From CAVQJU01 sp963729215 (GTDB lineage Bacteria; Acidobacteriota; Vicinamibacteria; Vicinamibacterales; CAVVIG01), in contig CAVSND010000016.1 of assembly GCA_963729215.1 (NCBI GenBank), positions 372,001 through 436,000 on the forward strand: a stretch of DNA of 64,000 nt. The letters are read 5' to 3'. The notes beneath the pieces were generated by a model. It was given only the letters and a program-made list of their open reading frames with translations, had not been told where the DNA came from and ran no database searches. This document shows positions 9,242 to 17,816 of the stretch, piece after piece. Within the stretch, counting starts at the first letter, position 1; the number at the start of each line of letters is the position of its first letter. A program made the translations under genes and the position numbers.

Positions 9242-10534
9242 ATGTTGGATCCCGCATACATTCGTGACCATGTCGAGAAGGTCCGTGAAGGGCTGCGAAA
9301 TCGCGGCCTCGATGCCGATAAGGTGCTCCAGGACATCGCGACGCTCGAGAGCCTGCGGAAGAGGCTGATCGGCGAGTACGAGGGCCTCAAGCGCCAGCAG
9401 AACACGTCGGGCGACGAGATCGCCAAGGCCAAGAGGCAGGGGCTGGATACGTCTCATATCCAGGAAGCCGGCCGCCTGCGCAACCAGCAGATCAAGCAGC
9501 TGGGCATCCAGCTCGACTCAATCGAACATCAGCTCGAGGCCGCGCTGCTGACGCTGCCCAACCTCCCGCACGATACCGTCCCGGTCGGGAAGACCTCGGC
9601 GGACAACCCCGAAGCGCGGCGCCACGGAGAGCCGCGTGCGTTCGACTTCGAGCCGAAGGCGCACTGGGATCTGGGAACAGCGCTCGGCATTATCGACTTC
9701 GAACGCGCCACGAAGATATCCGGCGCACGATTTTCTGTCTTGAGCGGGGCTGGCGCGCGGCTCGAACGGGCGCTCATCAACTTCATGCTGGATCTGCATA
9801 CTCGCGACCACGGCTACGTCGAGGTGGAACCGCCGTTCCTCGTCAACAGCGCGTCGCTGCTGGGCACCGGAAACCTGCCGAAGTTCGAGGCCGACCTCTT
9901 CAAGATCGGCGGCGAGTGGGACCTCTATCTGATCCCGACGGCGGAAGTTCCGCTCACGAACCTGCACCGGGGCGAAATTCTCGACGGCCGTGAGCTGCCG
10001 ATCCGGTACACCGCTTACACGCCGTGTTTTCGCAGCGAGGCCGGTTCGTACGGCCAGGACGTGCGCGGCCTGATCCGGCAGCACCAGTTCGACAAGGTCG
10101 AGATGGTGAAGCTGGCGACCCCGGAGCAATCGTACGACGAGCTGGAGATGCTCGTGGCCAACGCCGAAGAAGTGCTGAAACGTCTCGGCCTGCCGTTCCG
10201 GACCGTGGTCCTCTGCACCGGCGACCTCGGGTTCGCCTCGGCCAAGACCTACGACATCGAAGTGTGGCTGCCGAGCCAGAAGACCTACAGGGAAATTTCT
10301 TCCTGCAGCAACACCGAGGCCTTCCAGGCCCGCCGCGCGAACATCAAGTTCCGCGCCGGTGGAAGCGGTAAAGCCGACTTCGTGCACACGCTGAACGGCT
10401 CGGGACTCGCCGTGGGCCGAACGCTTATCGCGATTCTGGAGAACTACCAGCAGGCGGATGGATCAGTAGATATCCCGGAGGCCTTGTTGCCGTATATGGG
10501 CGGCCTGAAGAGGATAGAGAAACGTAAAACGTAA
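9242..10534 (+). CDS. serS: Seryl-tRNA synthetase
   Basis: Charges tRNA-Ser (and tRNA-Sec) with serine. The 430-aa length is normal. It has an N-terminal coiled-coil tRNA-binding arm (about residues 25-100, rich in Arg, Lys, Gln) and a class II catalytic core. Motif 2 is YTPCFRSEAGSYGQDVRGL and motif 3 is LNGSGLAVGRTLIAILENYQ. Also visible are LIPTAEVPLTN and the serine-site region EISSCSNTEAFQARR. The start MLDPAYIRDHVEKVREGL is typical. The last codons (KRKT) and the stop are written by a 7-bp tandem array at 10520-10547, so the extreme C-terminus has been shaped by repeat expansion. Confidence 0.98.
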   Translation: MLDPAYIRDHVEKVREGLRNRGLDADKVLQDIATLESLRKRLIGEYEGLKRQQNTSGDEIAKAKRQGLDTSHIQEAGRLRNQQIKQLGIQLDSIEHQLEAALLTLPNLPHDTVPVGKTSADNPEARRHGEPRAFDFEPKAHWDLGTALGIIDFERATKISGARFSVLSGAGARLERALINFMLDLHTRDHGYVEVEPPFLVNSASLLGTGNLPKFEADLFKIGGEWDLYLIPTAEVPLTNLHRGEILDGRELPIRYTAYTPCFRSEAGSYGQDVRGLIRQHQFDKVEMVKLATPEQSYDELEMLVANAEEVLKRLGLPFRTVVLCTGDLGFASAKTYDIEVWLPSQKTYREISSCSNTEAFQARRANIKFRAGGSGKADFVHTLNGSGLAVGRTLIAILENYQQADGSVDIPEALLPYMGGLKRIEKRKT

Positions 10535-10547
10535 AACGGAAAACGGA
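10520..10547 (+). repeat. Heptanucleotide array AAACGTA/AAACGGA across the serS stop
   Basis: Four 7-bp units: AAACGTA twice, then AAACGGA twice, followed by a diverged GAACGCC. The array covers the last four serS codons and its TAA. It has the same unit length as the arrays at 1196-1237 and 36530-36556, but a different sequence. Confidence 0.8.
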
Positions 10548-10570
10548 GAACGCCGCGAACGTCTTGCGTC

Positions 10571-11254
10571 TCAGACGTTGCGCGCTTCGTGGAACGCCTT
10601 CAGCTGGATGTTGGCGTTCAGAATTACCGCGAGCCGTTCGAGCGTCCGCGCCAGGCCGGCTCCAGGCACCGTCACGTAGAATTCGTCGTCGGCGAGGCCG
10701 GTGTAGACGCGATTCCCGATACAGCCAAAGCTCGCCACCGCGCTGCCCGTGTTGCCGGCGTGCGGGATCATGGCGCACGCGGGGCGCCCGAGAATATCGC
10801 CGCCGCCGAAAATCCCCGCCGACCGCGCGGCTTCCGACAACAGCATCAGCTGGCGCGCGTTCCCGCGAAATACCACGACGTCCGGCGTAAATGTCGCGTC
10901 AGCCAGCGGCGCGTACGCGGCAATTTGCATTGGCGCCTGACGCCGTGGGATTGATGGCACCTCGTCGCCAGACAGATACTCGAGGCTCACCATCGTGCCT
11001 ACGACGCTCTGGAGTTCCTGGCTCTTCTCGTCAGGCAAGGTCACGTTATGGGTGAAGGCGCCAACCGTGCAGCCGTAGTGATCCTCGGCTGTGGTGTAAA
11101 ACCCGCCTTCCTCCGACGCCTGCTTCCAATAGGCGCAACCAGCCGGCAGGGCCCGATCCACGCGGGGCAGACCCGGCGGCGGCGCAGCCATGAAGGCGAT
11201 CGCAACCGGCCGCCACTCCAGCTTCAACGCGTCAAGGACGTGTGTGTTCGTCAT
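10571..11254 (-). CDS. DUF169 family protein
   Basis: A 227-aa cytoplasmic protein resembling the DUF169 family. It has LEWRPVAIAFMAAPPPGLP near the N-terminus, AGCAYWKQASEEGGFYTTAE with a conserved Cys, DHYGCTVGAFTHNV, and near the C-terminus CAMIPHAGNTGSAVASFGC. The Gly-rich C-terminal motif with spaced Cys residues is typical of DUF169. No catalytic function is established; members are sometimes found near redox or one-carbon genes. The ATG at 11254 follows a GAGGA box. It is convergent with serS. Confidence 0.75.
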   Translation of the reverse strand: MTNTHVLDALKLEWRPVAIAFMAAPPPGLPRVDRALPAGCAYWKQASEEGGFYTTAEDHYGCTVGAFTHNVTLPDEKSQELQSVVGTMVSLEYLSGDEVPSIPRRQAPMQIAAYAPLADATFTPDVVVFRGNARQLMLLSEAARSAGIFGGGDILGRPACAMIPHAGNTGSAVASFGCIGNRVYTGLADDEFYVTVPGAGLARTLERLAVILNANIQLKAFHEARNV

Positions 11255-11304
11255 CGTTCCTCATTATGTCGCGATGTCGTGCCCTGGTGCTGTTCTGGAG
11301 GGTC

Positions 11305-11328
11305 AGCGTCCGCCAGTCGGCGGACGCT
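11305..11328. repeat. Perfect GC-rich palindrome at the gltD stop codon
   Basis: AGCGTCCGCC-AGTC-GGCGGACGCT: 10-bp perfect arms and a 4-base loop. Its edge overlaps the gltD stop codon (TAG, 11327-11329 on the minus strand). The same core (CGTCCGCC...GGCGGACG) returns at 48399-48418. No T-run follows, so a dispersed REP-like element fits better than an intrinsic terminator, though it may still protect mRNA 3' ends. Confidence 0.8.
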
Positions 11329-12775
11329 ACTTGACCGGTGCCGGCAGGTCGGACGTGCCCATCAGGTAGGAGTCGACGCCGCGCGCACAGCTCCGGCCCT
11401 CGGCTATCGCCCAGACGATGAGCGACTGACCGCGCTGCATGTCGCCGGCGGTGAAGACGCCCGGCACGGATGTCATCCAGTTTCCGTCGCGGGCCACCGT
11501 ACCACGGTCCGTCATTTTCACGCCCAGCTCGTCGAGCAGGCCGTTGCGTTCCGGGCCGACGAAACCCATGGCCAGCAGCACGAGGTCGGCGTTGATTTCG
11601 AATTCGCTGCCCGGCACGGCGTTGAAGGACATCCGGCCGTTCGTGACGACCACCTCGACCTGAGCCCCGTGCAGCTTCTTGACGTTCCCCGCATCGTCGC
11701 CGCTGAAGTGATCGGTCGAGATCGAGTACAGCCGCTCTCCGCCCTCTTCATGGGCGGACGAGACGCGGAAAATGTTCGGCCAGAGGGGCCACGGATTGGT
11801 GGCGGCGCGCGTCTCCGGAGGACGCGGCAGCAGTTCGAGCTGCCGCACGCTGCGCGCGCCCTGCCGATGCACGGTGCCCAGGCAATCGGCGCCCGTATCG
11901 CCCCCGCCGATGATCACCACATCCTTGCCCTCGGCCGAGATGAACCGGTCCGCGGCAATCGCGTCTCCTTCGCAGCGCTTGTTCTGCAGGGTCAGGTATT
12001 CCATCGCGAAGTAGATGCCCCTGAGCTCCCGCCCGGGCACCTTCAGATCGCGCGGAAGCGTCGAGCCCCCGGCCAGCACGATCGCCTCGAACCCGTTGCG
12101 CAGGTCTGCCAGCGGGACGTTGGCGCCCACGTTGGCGTTCGTCCTGAACATCACACCCTCTTCGAGCATGACGGCGAGCCTGCGCTCCAGGAACTTCTTT
12201 TCGAGCTTGAACTCGGGGATCCCGTAGCGCAGCAGTCCGCCCACGCGATCCGCGCGCTCGAACACCGTCACCCAGTGGCCGGCGCGGTTCAGCTGATCGG
12301 CGACCGCCAGCCCCGCGGGCCCCGATCCGACGACGGCCACGCGCTTGCCCGTACGGACGGCGGGCGGCCGCGGCACGACCCATCCTTCGTCGAACGCACG
12401 CTCGGCAATCGTGGCCTCGACGGCCTTGATCGTCACTGGCGAGTCGTTGATGCCGAGCACGCACGATCCTTCGCACGGGGCCGGACACAAGCGGCCCGTC
12501 CACTCCGGGAAGTTATTCGTCGCGTGCAGACGCTCGCTCGCGGCTTCCCACCGATCGCGATAGACGAAATCGTTCCAGTCGGGGATCAGGTTGCCGAGCG
12601 GACAACCCTGATGACAGAACGGAATCCCGCAATCCATGCACCGCGAGGCCTGTGCCCGCAGGTCGGATTCCTGGTACGGAAGATACACCTCGCGCCAGTC
12701 CCGCAGCCTCTCGGCGACCGGGCGATAGGGCTGCTTCAGCCGGTGAAACTCGATGAACCCGGTCGCCTTACCCAT
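11327..12775 (-). CDS. gltD: Glutamate synthase [NADPH] small subunit
   Basis: Passes electrons from NAD(P)H through FAD and 4Fe-4S clusters to GltB for glutamate synthesis. The 482-aa product starts MGKATGFIEFHRLKQPYRPV. It has the N-terminal Cys cluster CMDCGIPFCHQGCP and LCPAPCEGSCVLG. Two dinucleotide folds follow: VAVVGSGPAGLAVADQL for FAD and VVIIGGGDTGADCLGT for NAD(P)H. The C-terminal GDMQRGQSLIVWAIAEGR is also typical. Its ATG overlaps the end of gltB by 8 bp, so the two are translationally coupled as gltB-gltD. Confidence 0.97.
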   Translation of the reverse strand: MGKATGFIEFHRLKQPYRPVAERLRDWREVYLPYQESDLRAQASRCMDCGIPFCHQGCPLGNLIPDWNDFVYRDRWEAASERLHATNNFPEWTGRLCPAPCEGSCVLGINDSPVTIKAVEATIAERAFDEGWVVPRPPAVRTGKRVAVVGSGPAGLAVADQLNRAGHWVTVFERADRVGGLLRYGIPEFKLEKKFLERRLAVMLEEGVMFRTNANVGANVPLADLRNGFEAIVLAGGSTLPRDLKVPGRELRGIYFAMEYLTLQNKRCEGDAIAADRFISAEGKDVVIIGGGDTGADCLGTVHRQGARSVRQLELLPRPPETRAATNPWPLWPNIFRVSSAHEEGGERLYSISTDHFSGDDAGNVKKLHGAQVEVVVTNGRMSFNAVPGSEFEINADLVLLAMGFVGPERNGLLDELGVKMTDRGTVARDGNWMTSVPGVFTAGDMQRGQSLIVWAIAEGRSCARGVDSYLMGTSDLPAPVK

Positions 12776-15700
12776 GTACGACCTCGGAGGCGACCGCGTC
12801 GACGTTCGACAGCACGACAGGTTCGAGCTTGACCGCGCCGAACAGGGACTTGCCCTCGAGCGCGCGCTTGTAATCGCGGGGCATGACCTTCACGAACCGC
12901 CTGGCTGTCGCGGACCAATCGGTCAGCAGGCGCGCCGCCAGGGTGCTGCCCGTCTGCTTCACGTGCCGCTTGAGCAGCTCCATCACCAGTTCGACATCCT
13001 CGGCGCGATCGAGCGGATCGAGGTCGACGAATTCGGGGTTGCACCGCCGGGAGAACGAGCCGTCCGTATCCAGCACGTAGGCCACGCCGCCGCTCATCCC
13101 CGCGGCGAAGTTGCGTCCCGTCCTCCCGAGCACGACGACGCGGCCGCCTGTCATGTACTCGCAGCCGTGATCGCCGACGCCTTCCACCACGGCGACGGCG
13201 CCGCTGTTGCGCACGGCGAAGCGCTCGCCGGCGACGCCCCGGATGTAGGCCTCTCCGCTCGTCGCGCCGTACAGCGCCACGTTACCGACGATGATGTTGT
13301 CCTCGGGCACGAACGTCGCCGTGCGAGGCGGAAAGATCACCATGGTCCCGCCGGACAGTCCCTTGCCGACGTAGTCGTTCGCATCGCCCTCGAGCGTGAG
13401 CGAGATACCGCGCGGCACGAACGCGCCGAAGCTCTGGCCGGCCGAGCCCGTGAACCGGATCCGAATCGTGTCGTCGGGCAGGCCGTCGCGGCCCCACCGG
13501 CGGGTCAGCTCGGAGCCGAGCATCGTGCCGACGGTGCGGTTGACATTCCGAATCGTCCGCTCGATCGACACCGGTTTTCGATCGTCGAGCGCCGGACGGC
13601 ATGCGGCGATCAGCTCGTTGTCGAGCGCGAGCCCGAGGCCGTGGTCCTGCGAGATGAGCGCCCGCCGCGACGATTCGGGCGGCAGCGCCGGGTCGTGCAG
13701 GATCGCCGAGTAGTCGAGGCCGCGCGCCTTCCAATGGTCGACCGCCGGGTTGACGTTCAATCGATCCACCCGTCCGATCATCTCGTTCATCGTCCGGAAG
13801 CCCAGCTGCGCCATGTACTCGCGCACTTCCTCGGCGATGAATCGGAAGAAATTCTCGACGAACTCCGGCTTGCCGCTGAACTGCTTGCGTAATTCGGGAT
13901 CCTGCGTGGCCACGCCGACCGGGCAGGTGTTCAGGTGGCAGACGCGCATCATGATGCAGCCCGAGACGACGAGCGGCGCCGTCGCGAATCCGAATTCCTC
14001 CGCGCCCATCAGGGCCCCGATCACGACGTCCCGGCCGGTCTTCATCTGGCCGTCCACCTGCACGATGATGCGATCGCGCAGGCCGTTGAGGCGCAACACC
14101 TGCTGCGTCTCGGCGAGGCCGAGCTCCCACGGCACGCCGCCGTGCTTGATCGAGGTCAGCGGCGACGCACCGGTGCCGCCATCGTGCCCGGAGATCAGCA
14201 CGACATCCGCGTGCGCCTTGGCGACGCCCGCGGCGACGGTGCCGACGCCGGCCACCGCGACGAGCTTCACGGAGATGCGGGCACGGGGGTTCGAGTTCTT
14301 CAGATCGTGAATGAGCTGCGCCAGGTCCTCGATCGAATAAATGTCGTGGTGCGGCGGCGGCGAGATCAGGCCGACGCCAGGCGTGGAGTGGCGCACCTTC
14401 GCAATCCACGGGTAGACCTTGTGGCCCGGGAGCTGGCCGCCCTCGCCGGGCTTGGCGCCCTGCGCCATCTTGATCTGCAGATCATCGGCGTTGACGAGGT
14501 ACTCGCTCGTGACGCCGAACCGCGCGGACGCGACCTGCTTGATCGCGCTCCGGCGCGAGTCGCCGTTGGCGTCCAGCGTGTAGCGCGCCGGATCCTCGCC
14601 ACCCTCGCCCGTGTTCGATTTCCCGCCGAGGCGGTTCATCGCGATCGCGAGCGTCTCGTGTGCTTCCAGGCTGATCGAGCCGTACGACATCGCGCCGGTC
14701 GCGAAGCGCTTGACGATCGCGTCGACCGGCTCGACTTCGTCGATCGGAATCGGTTCGGCCGCCGGCCGCAGCTGCAGCAATCCGCGCAGCGTGGCCAGCC
14801 GCGTGCTCTGGTCGTCGACGAGCTTCGTGTACTCCTTGAAGATCGCGTACTGACCGCTGCGGGTCGCGTGTTGCAGCTTGAACACCGTGTCGGGGTTGAA
14901 CAGGTGGACCTCGCCGTCGCGCCGCCACTGGTACTCGCCGCCCCATTCGAGATCGGGCTGGCCGACCGGGCGCACCGGGTACGCCTGACGATGACGGGCG
15001 GTCACTTCGTCGGCGATGACGTTGATGCCGACGCCGCCAACCCGCGATGCGGTCCACGTGAAGTATTTGTCGACGAACGCCTTGTCGAGGCCGACGGCTT
15101 CGAAAATCTGCGCGCCGCAGTAGCTCTGCAGCGTCGAGATGCCCATCTTGGACATCACCTTCAGGATGCCCTTGTTGAGCGCGTGGATGTAGTGCTCGAC
15201 CGCCTGCGCATGCGTCACGCCGCCGATCATCTGCAGACGGATCATGTCGTCGAGCGTCTCGAAGGCCAGATACGGATTGACCGCTCCGGCGCCGTAGCCG
15301 AGCAGCAGCGCGCAGTGGTGCACTTCGCGGGCGTCGCCGGTCTCGAGCACCAGGCCGCACCGCGTGCGGCTGCCGCGCCGGACGAGGTGATGGTGCACGC
15401 CTGCCGTCGCCAGGAGGCTCGGAATCGGCGCGCGTTCCCGGTCGGCCCCGCGGTCCGACAGGATGAGAATCGTGTAGCCGGCTTCCACCGCCGCGCTCGC
15501 CTGGCGCTTGAGCTGGTCCATGGCGTGCTCGAGGCCGGCGCCGCCCTGGCGCGGATCGAACAGCATCGGGAGCGTAATCGCCTTGAAGCCGGGCTCGTAC
15601 ACGTGGCGCAGCTTCGCCAGCTGCGAGTTGTCGATGACGGGATACTTGATGCCGATCTGGCGGCACGATTCCGGCCGCGGATCGAGCAGGTTGCCTTCCG

Positions 15701-17378
15701 GCCCCACCGTCGATCCCATCGTCGTCACCAGCTCCTCGCGGATCGCGTCGAGCGGCGGGTTGGTGACCTGGGCGAAGCCCTGGCTGAAGTAGTCGTACAG
15801 CAGCCGCGATCGATCCGACAGCACCGCCAGCGCGGTGTCCGTGCCCATCGACCCGATGGCCTCTTCGCCGTTGGTCGCCATGGGCGCCAGCAGCAGCCGC
15901 AAATCTTCCTGCGTGTAGCCGAACGTCTGCTGACGCTTGGTCACGGTCTCGTGACTCGGCGCGGGAAGATACGGCGCCTCCGGCAGGTCTTCGATGTCGA
16001 CCAGATGTTCGGCCAGCCAGCGCCCATAGGGCTGCGCCGACGCCAGCTCTCTCTTGATTTCCTCGTCCGAGACGATGCGGCCCTTGGCGGTGTCGACGAG
16101 GAAGATGCGGCCCGGGTGCAGGCGCTCCTTGACGACGATGTCCGCGTCGGGGATGTCGAGCACGCCCACTTCCGAGGCCATGACGACCAGGTCGTCCTTG
16201 GTGACGTAATAGCGCGACGGCCGCAGGCCGTTGCGATCGAGCACCGCGCCGATGAGCGAGCCGTCGGTGAACGCAATCGACGCCGGGCCGTCCCACGGTT
16301 CCATCAGCGAGGAGTGGTACTCGTAGAACGCCTTGAGCTCCGGGTTCATCGTCTCGTGCGCCGACCACGGCTCCGGAATCATCATCAGGATGGCGTGCGG
16401 CAGCGACCGCCCGGCCATGTGGATAAATTCGAGCACGTTGTCGAACGTCGCGGTGTCGCTGCCGCCTTCACGGATGATCGGCAGGATCTTCTTGAGGTCG
16501 TCGCCGAACACGTCGGATTCGAGCAGCCCTTCGCGAGCGCGCATCCAGTTGATGTTGCCGCGCAGGGTGTTGATCTCGCCGTTGTGCGCGATGTAGCGGT
16601 ACGGGTGCGCCAGCGGCCACGACGGAAACGTGTTGGTGCTGAAGCGCTGGTGCACGAGCGCGAGCGCCGACTCGACGTCGGGATCGGTCAGATCGGGAAA
16701 CGTCGGCTGGATCTGGTCGGCGGTCAACATCCCCTTGTAGATGAGCGTGCGCGACGACAGGCTGGGGATATAGAACATGTGGCGCTCCGTGAGCGCCAGC
16801 TTGTCGACCTCGTGCTCGATGCGCTTGCGGATCACGTAGAGCTTGCGCTCGAAGCGCAGCGGATCCGCCTGCAGCGAGGCGCGCCCGGGGGTATCGCCGC
16901 CGTAGCCGACAAACAACTGTTCGACGACCGGCATCACGGCGGCGGCGGACGCGCCGAGCACGTGCTGCGTGGTCGGTACCGGCCGCCAGCCGAGGAACGT
17001 CTGGCCTTCGTCGCCGACGATGCGCTCGATGAGCGCGCGCAACTGCCGGCGCTCGTCGGCGTTGCGCGGCAGGAAGATGTTGCCGACGCCGTACTGGCCG
17101 GCGGGCGGCAGGCCGATGCCGAGGGCGTTGGCGGCCTTGCGGAGAAACCGATCGGGCGGCTGGATCAGGATGCCGGCGCCGTCGCCGGTGTTGGCCTCGC
17201 TGCCGCACGCGCCGCGGTGCTGGAGGTTGATGAGCACTTCCAGCCCGCGCTCGACGACCGCGTGCGAACGGACGCCCTTGATGTTGACCACGAACCCGAC
17301 GCCGCAGGCGTCATGTTCATAGCGCGGGTCGTACAGGCCCTCGGCCTGTGGGGGCGTCAAGCGAATCGGATGAGCCAT
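12768..17378 (-). CDS. gltB: Glutamate synthase large subunit
   Basis: Transfers the glutamine amide to 2-oxoglutarate, giving two glutamates (GOGAT), the main outlet of ammonium assimilated by glutamine synthetase. The product is 1536 aa. A 24-residue propeptide precedes catalytic Cys25 in EHDACGVGFVV. The glutaminase domain includes LQHRGACGSEANTGDGAG. The FMN-binding domain has GEGGEDPARY and ISGHDGGTGASPLTSIKHGG. The 3Fe-4S cysteines are in CIMMRVCHLNTC. The GXGXG beta-helix domain closes the protein. ATG at 17378 is chosen because GAGGA lies 7 bp upstream; GTG at 17396 is also in frame. A palindrome at 17433-17446 lies about 55 bp upstream. Confidence 0.98.
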   Translation of the reverse strand: MAHPIRLTPPQAEGLYDPRYEHDACGVGFVVNIKGVRSHAVVERGLEVLINLQHRGACGSEANTGDGAGILIQPPDRFLRKAANALGIGLPPAGQYGVGNIFLPRNADERRQLRALIERIVGDEGQTFLGWRPVPTTQHVLGASAAAVMPVVEQLFVGYGGDTPGRASLQADPLRFERKLYVIRKRIEHEVDKLALTERHMFYIPSLSSRTLIYKGMLTADQIQPTFPDLTDPDVESALALVHQRFSTNTFPSWPLAHPYRYIAHNGEINTLRGNINWMRAREGLLESDVFGDDLKKILPIIREGGSDTATFDNVLEFIHMAGRSLPHAILMMIPEPWSAHETMNPELKAFYEYHSSLMEPWDGPASIAFTDGSLIGAVLDRNGLRPSRYYVTKDDLVVMASEVGVLDIPDADIVVKERLHPGRIFLVDTAKGRIVSDEEIKRELASAQPYGRWLAEHLVDIEDLPEAPYLPAPSHETVTKRQQTFGYTQEDLRLLLAPMATNGEEAIGSMGTDTALAVLSDRSRLLYDYFSQGFAQVTNPPLDAIREELVTTMGSTVGPEGNLLDPRPESCRQIGIKYPVIDNSQLAKLRHVYEPGFKAITLPMLFDPRQGGAGLEHAMDQLKRQASAAVEAGYTILILSDRGADRERAPIPSLLATAGVHHHLVRRGSRTRCGLVLETGDAREVHHCALLLGYGAGAVNPYLAFETLDDMIRLQMIGGVTHAQAVEHYIHALNKGILKVMSKMGISTLQSYCGAQIFEAVGLDKAFVDKYFTWTASRVGGVGINVIADEVTARHRQAYPVRPVGQPDLEWGGEYQWRRDGEVHLFNPDTVFKLQHATRSGQYAIFKEYTKLVDDQSTRLATLRGLLQLRPAAEPIPIDEVEPVDAIVKRFATGAMSYGSISLEAHETLAIAMNRLGGKSNTGEGGEDPARYTLDANGDSRRSAIKQVASARFGVTSEYLVNADDLQIKMAQGAKPGEGGQLPGHKVYPWIAKVRHSTPGVGLISPPPHHDIYSIEDLAQLIHDLKNSNPRARISVKLVAVAGVGTVAAGVAKAHADVVLISGHDGGTGASPLTSIKHGGVPWELGLAETQQVLRLNGLRDRIIVQVDGQMKTGRDVVIGALMGAEEFGFATAPLVVSGCIMMRVCHLNTCPVGVATQDPELRKQFSGKPEFVENFFRFIAEEVREYMAQLGFRTMNEMIGRVDRLNVNPAVDHWKARGLDYSAILHDPALPPESSRRALISQDHGLGLALDNELIAACRPALDDRKPVSIERTIRNVNRTVGTMLGSELTRRWGRDGLPDDTIRIRFTGSAGQSFGAFVPRGISLTLEGDANDYVGKGLSGGTMVIFPPRTATFVPEDNIIVGNVALYGATSGEAYIRGVAGERFAVRNSGAVAVVEGVGDHGCEYMTGGRVVVLGRTGRNFAAGMSGGVAYVLDTDGSFSRRCNPEFVDLDPLDRAEDVELVMELLKRHVKQTGSTLAARLLTDWSATARRFVKVMPRDYKRALEGKSLFGAVKLEPVVLSNVDAVASEVVHG

Positions 17379-17432
17379 GGCTGCGTCCTCGTGCACAGCG
17401 TTTATCCCTTATCTGCAATTAGAAGTGAAATA

Positions 17433-17446
17433 CAATGATCACATTG
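17433..17446. promoter_or_regulatory. Operator-like inverted repeat CAATG-ATCA-CATTG upstream of gltB
   Basis: Perfect 5-bp arms around ATCA, inside an unusually AT-rich stretch about 55 bp before the gltB start. A weak minus-strand promoter (TTGTTA, 17 bp, TTGTAT) overlaps it, so a bound regulator could control gltBD. The regulator is not identified. Confidence 0.45.
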
Positions 17447-17529
17447 GAAGCATAACAAAAACAGATGGGTCGACAGGGAGGCCTCCCGTCCCGCCCGGAG
17501 CCGGCCCTCCGCGGTCGAGCCTGTTGCCG

Positions 17530-17569
17530 ACGATCTTGTGACCATCATCTGGATCCCCTACAAGATCGT
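17530..17569. repeat. 10-bp inverted repeat in the gltB-hemD gap
   Basis: ACGATCTTGT pairs perfectly with ACAAGATCGT across a 20-base loop. It lies in the 438-bp gap between divergent gltB and hemD. The rest of this gap holds no convincing gene. The short open frames in it have no ribosome site and no recognisable protein. Confidence 0.55.
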
Positions 17570-17816
17570 TGAAGGCGGCCGCCGGCCCTCTTCGAAAACC
17601 AGCGAAATATGGCCTGAAAACGCACGTTCCCGCGACCCAGGCGTGGTGTGCCTCTTGCTCCCCGTCCCTGTGCATGATGCCGGCCACCACAGTGGCACAT
17701 CGTTGTAAAAGCCGCGCGACCGGCGAGAAATTGCCGGGACGGCCGTCAGGACAGCGATCGCCGGCCTGCTCAATCTGCTCTAATCTAAGACCCCAACATG
17801 ATCGCGGACGGCGAAC

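Noticed and set aside
13935..17438. Very long plus-strand open frame (about 1167 codons) opposite gltB
   Set aside because: It is the antisense shadow of a certain gltB gene in GC-rich DNA; its product is Arg/His/Asp-rich with no recognisable domain.
17427..17444. GTGA-N10-TCAC near gltB as a CRP/FNR site
   Set aside because: The spacer is four bases longer than in the CRP/FNR family (N6). The inner palindrome CAATG-ATCA-CATTG fits the data better.
17693..17706. TGGCAC...TTGT as a sigma-54 promoter for hemD
   Set aside because: The spacing between GG and the second element is one base short and the GC is missing, unlike the two elements at 22850 and 23192.
17439..17816. Short open frames in the gltB-hemD gap
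   Set aside because: No ribosome sites, no recognisable protein, and overlap with the inverted repeats.
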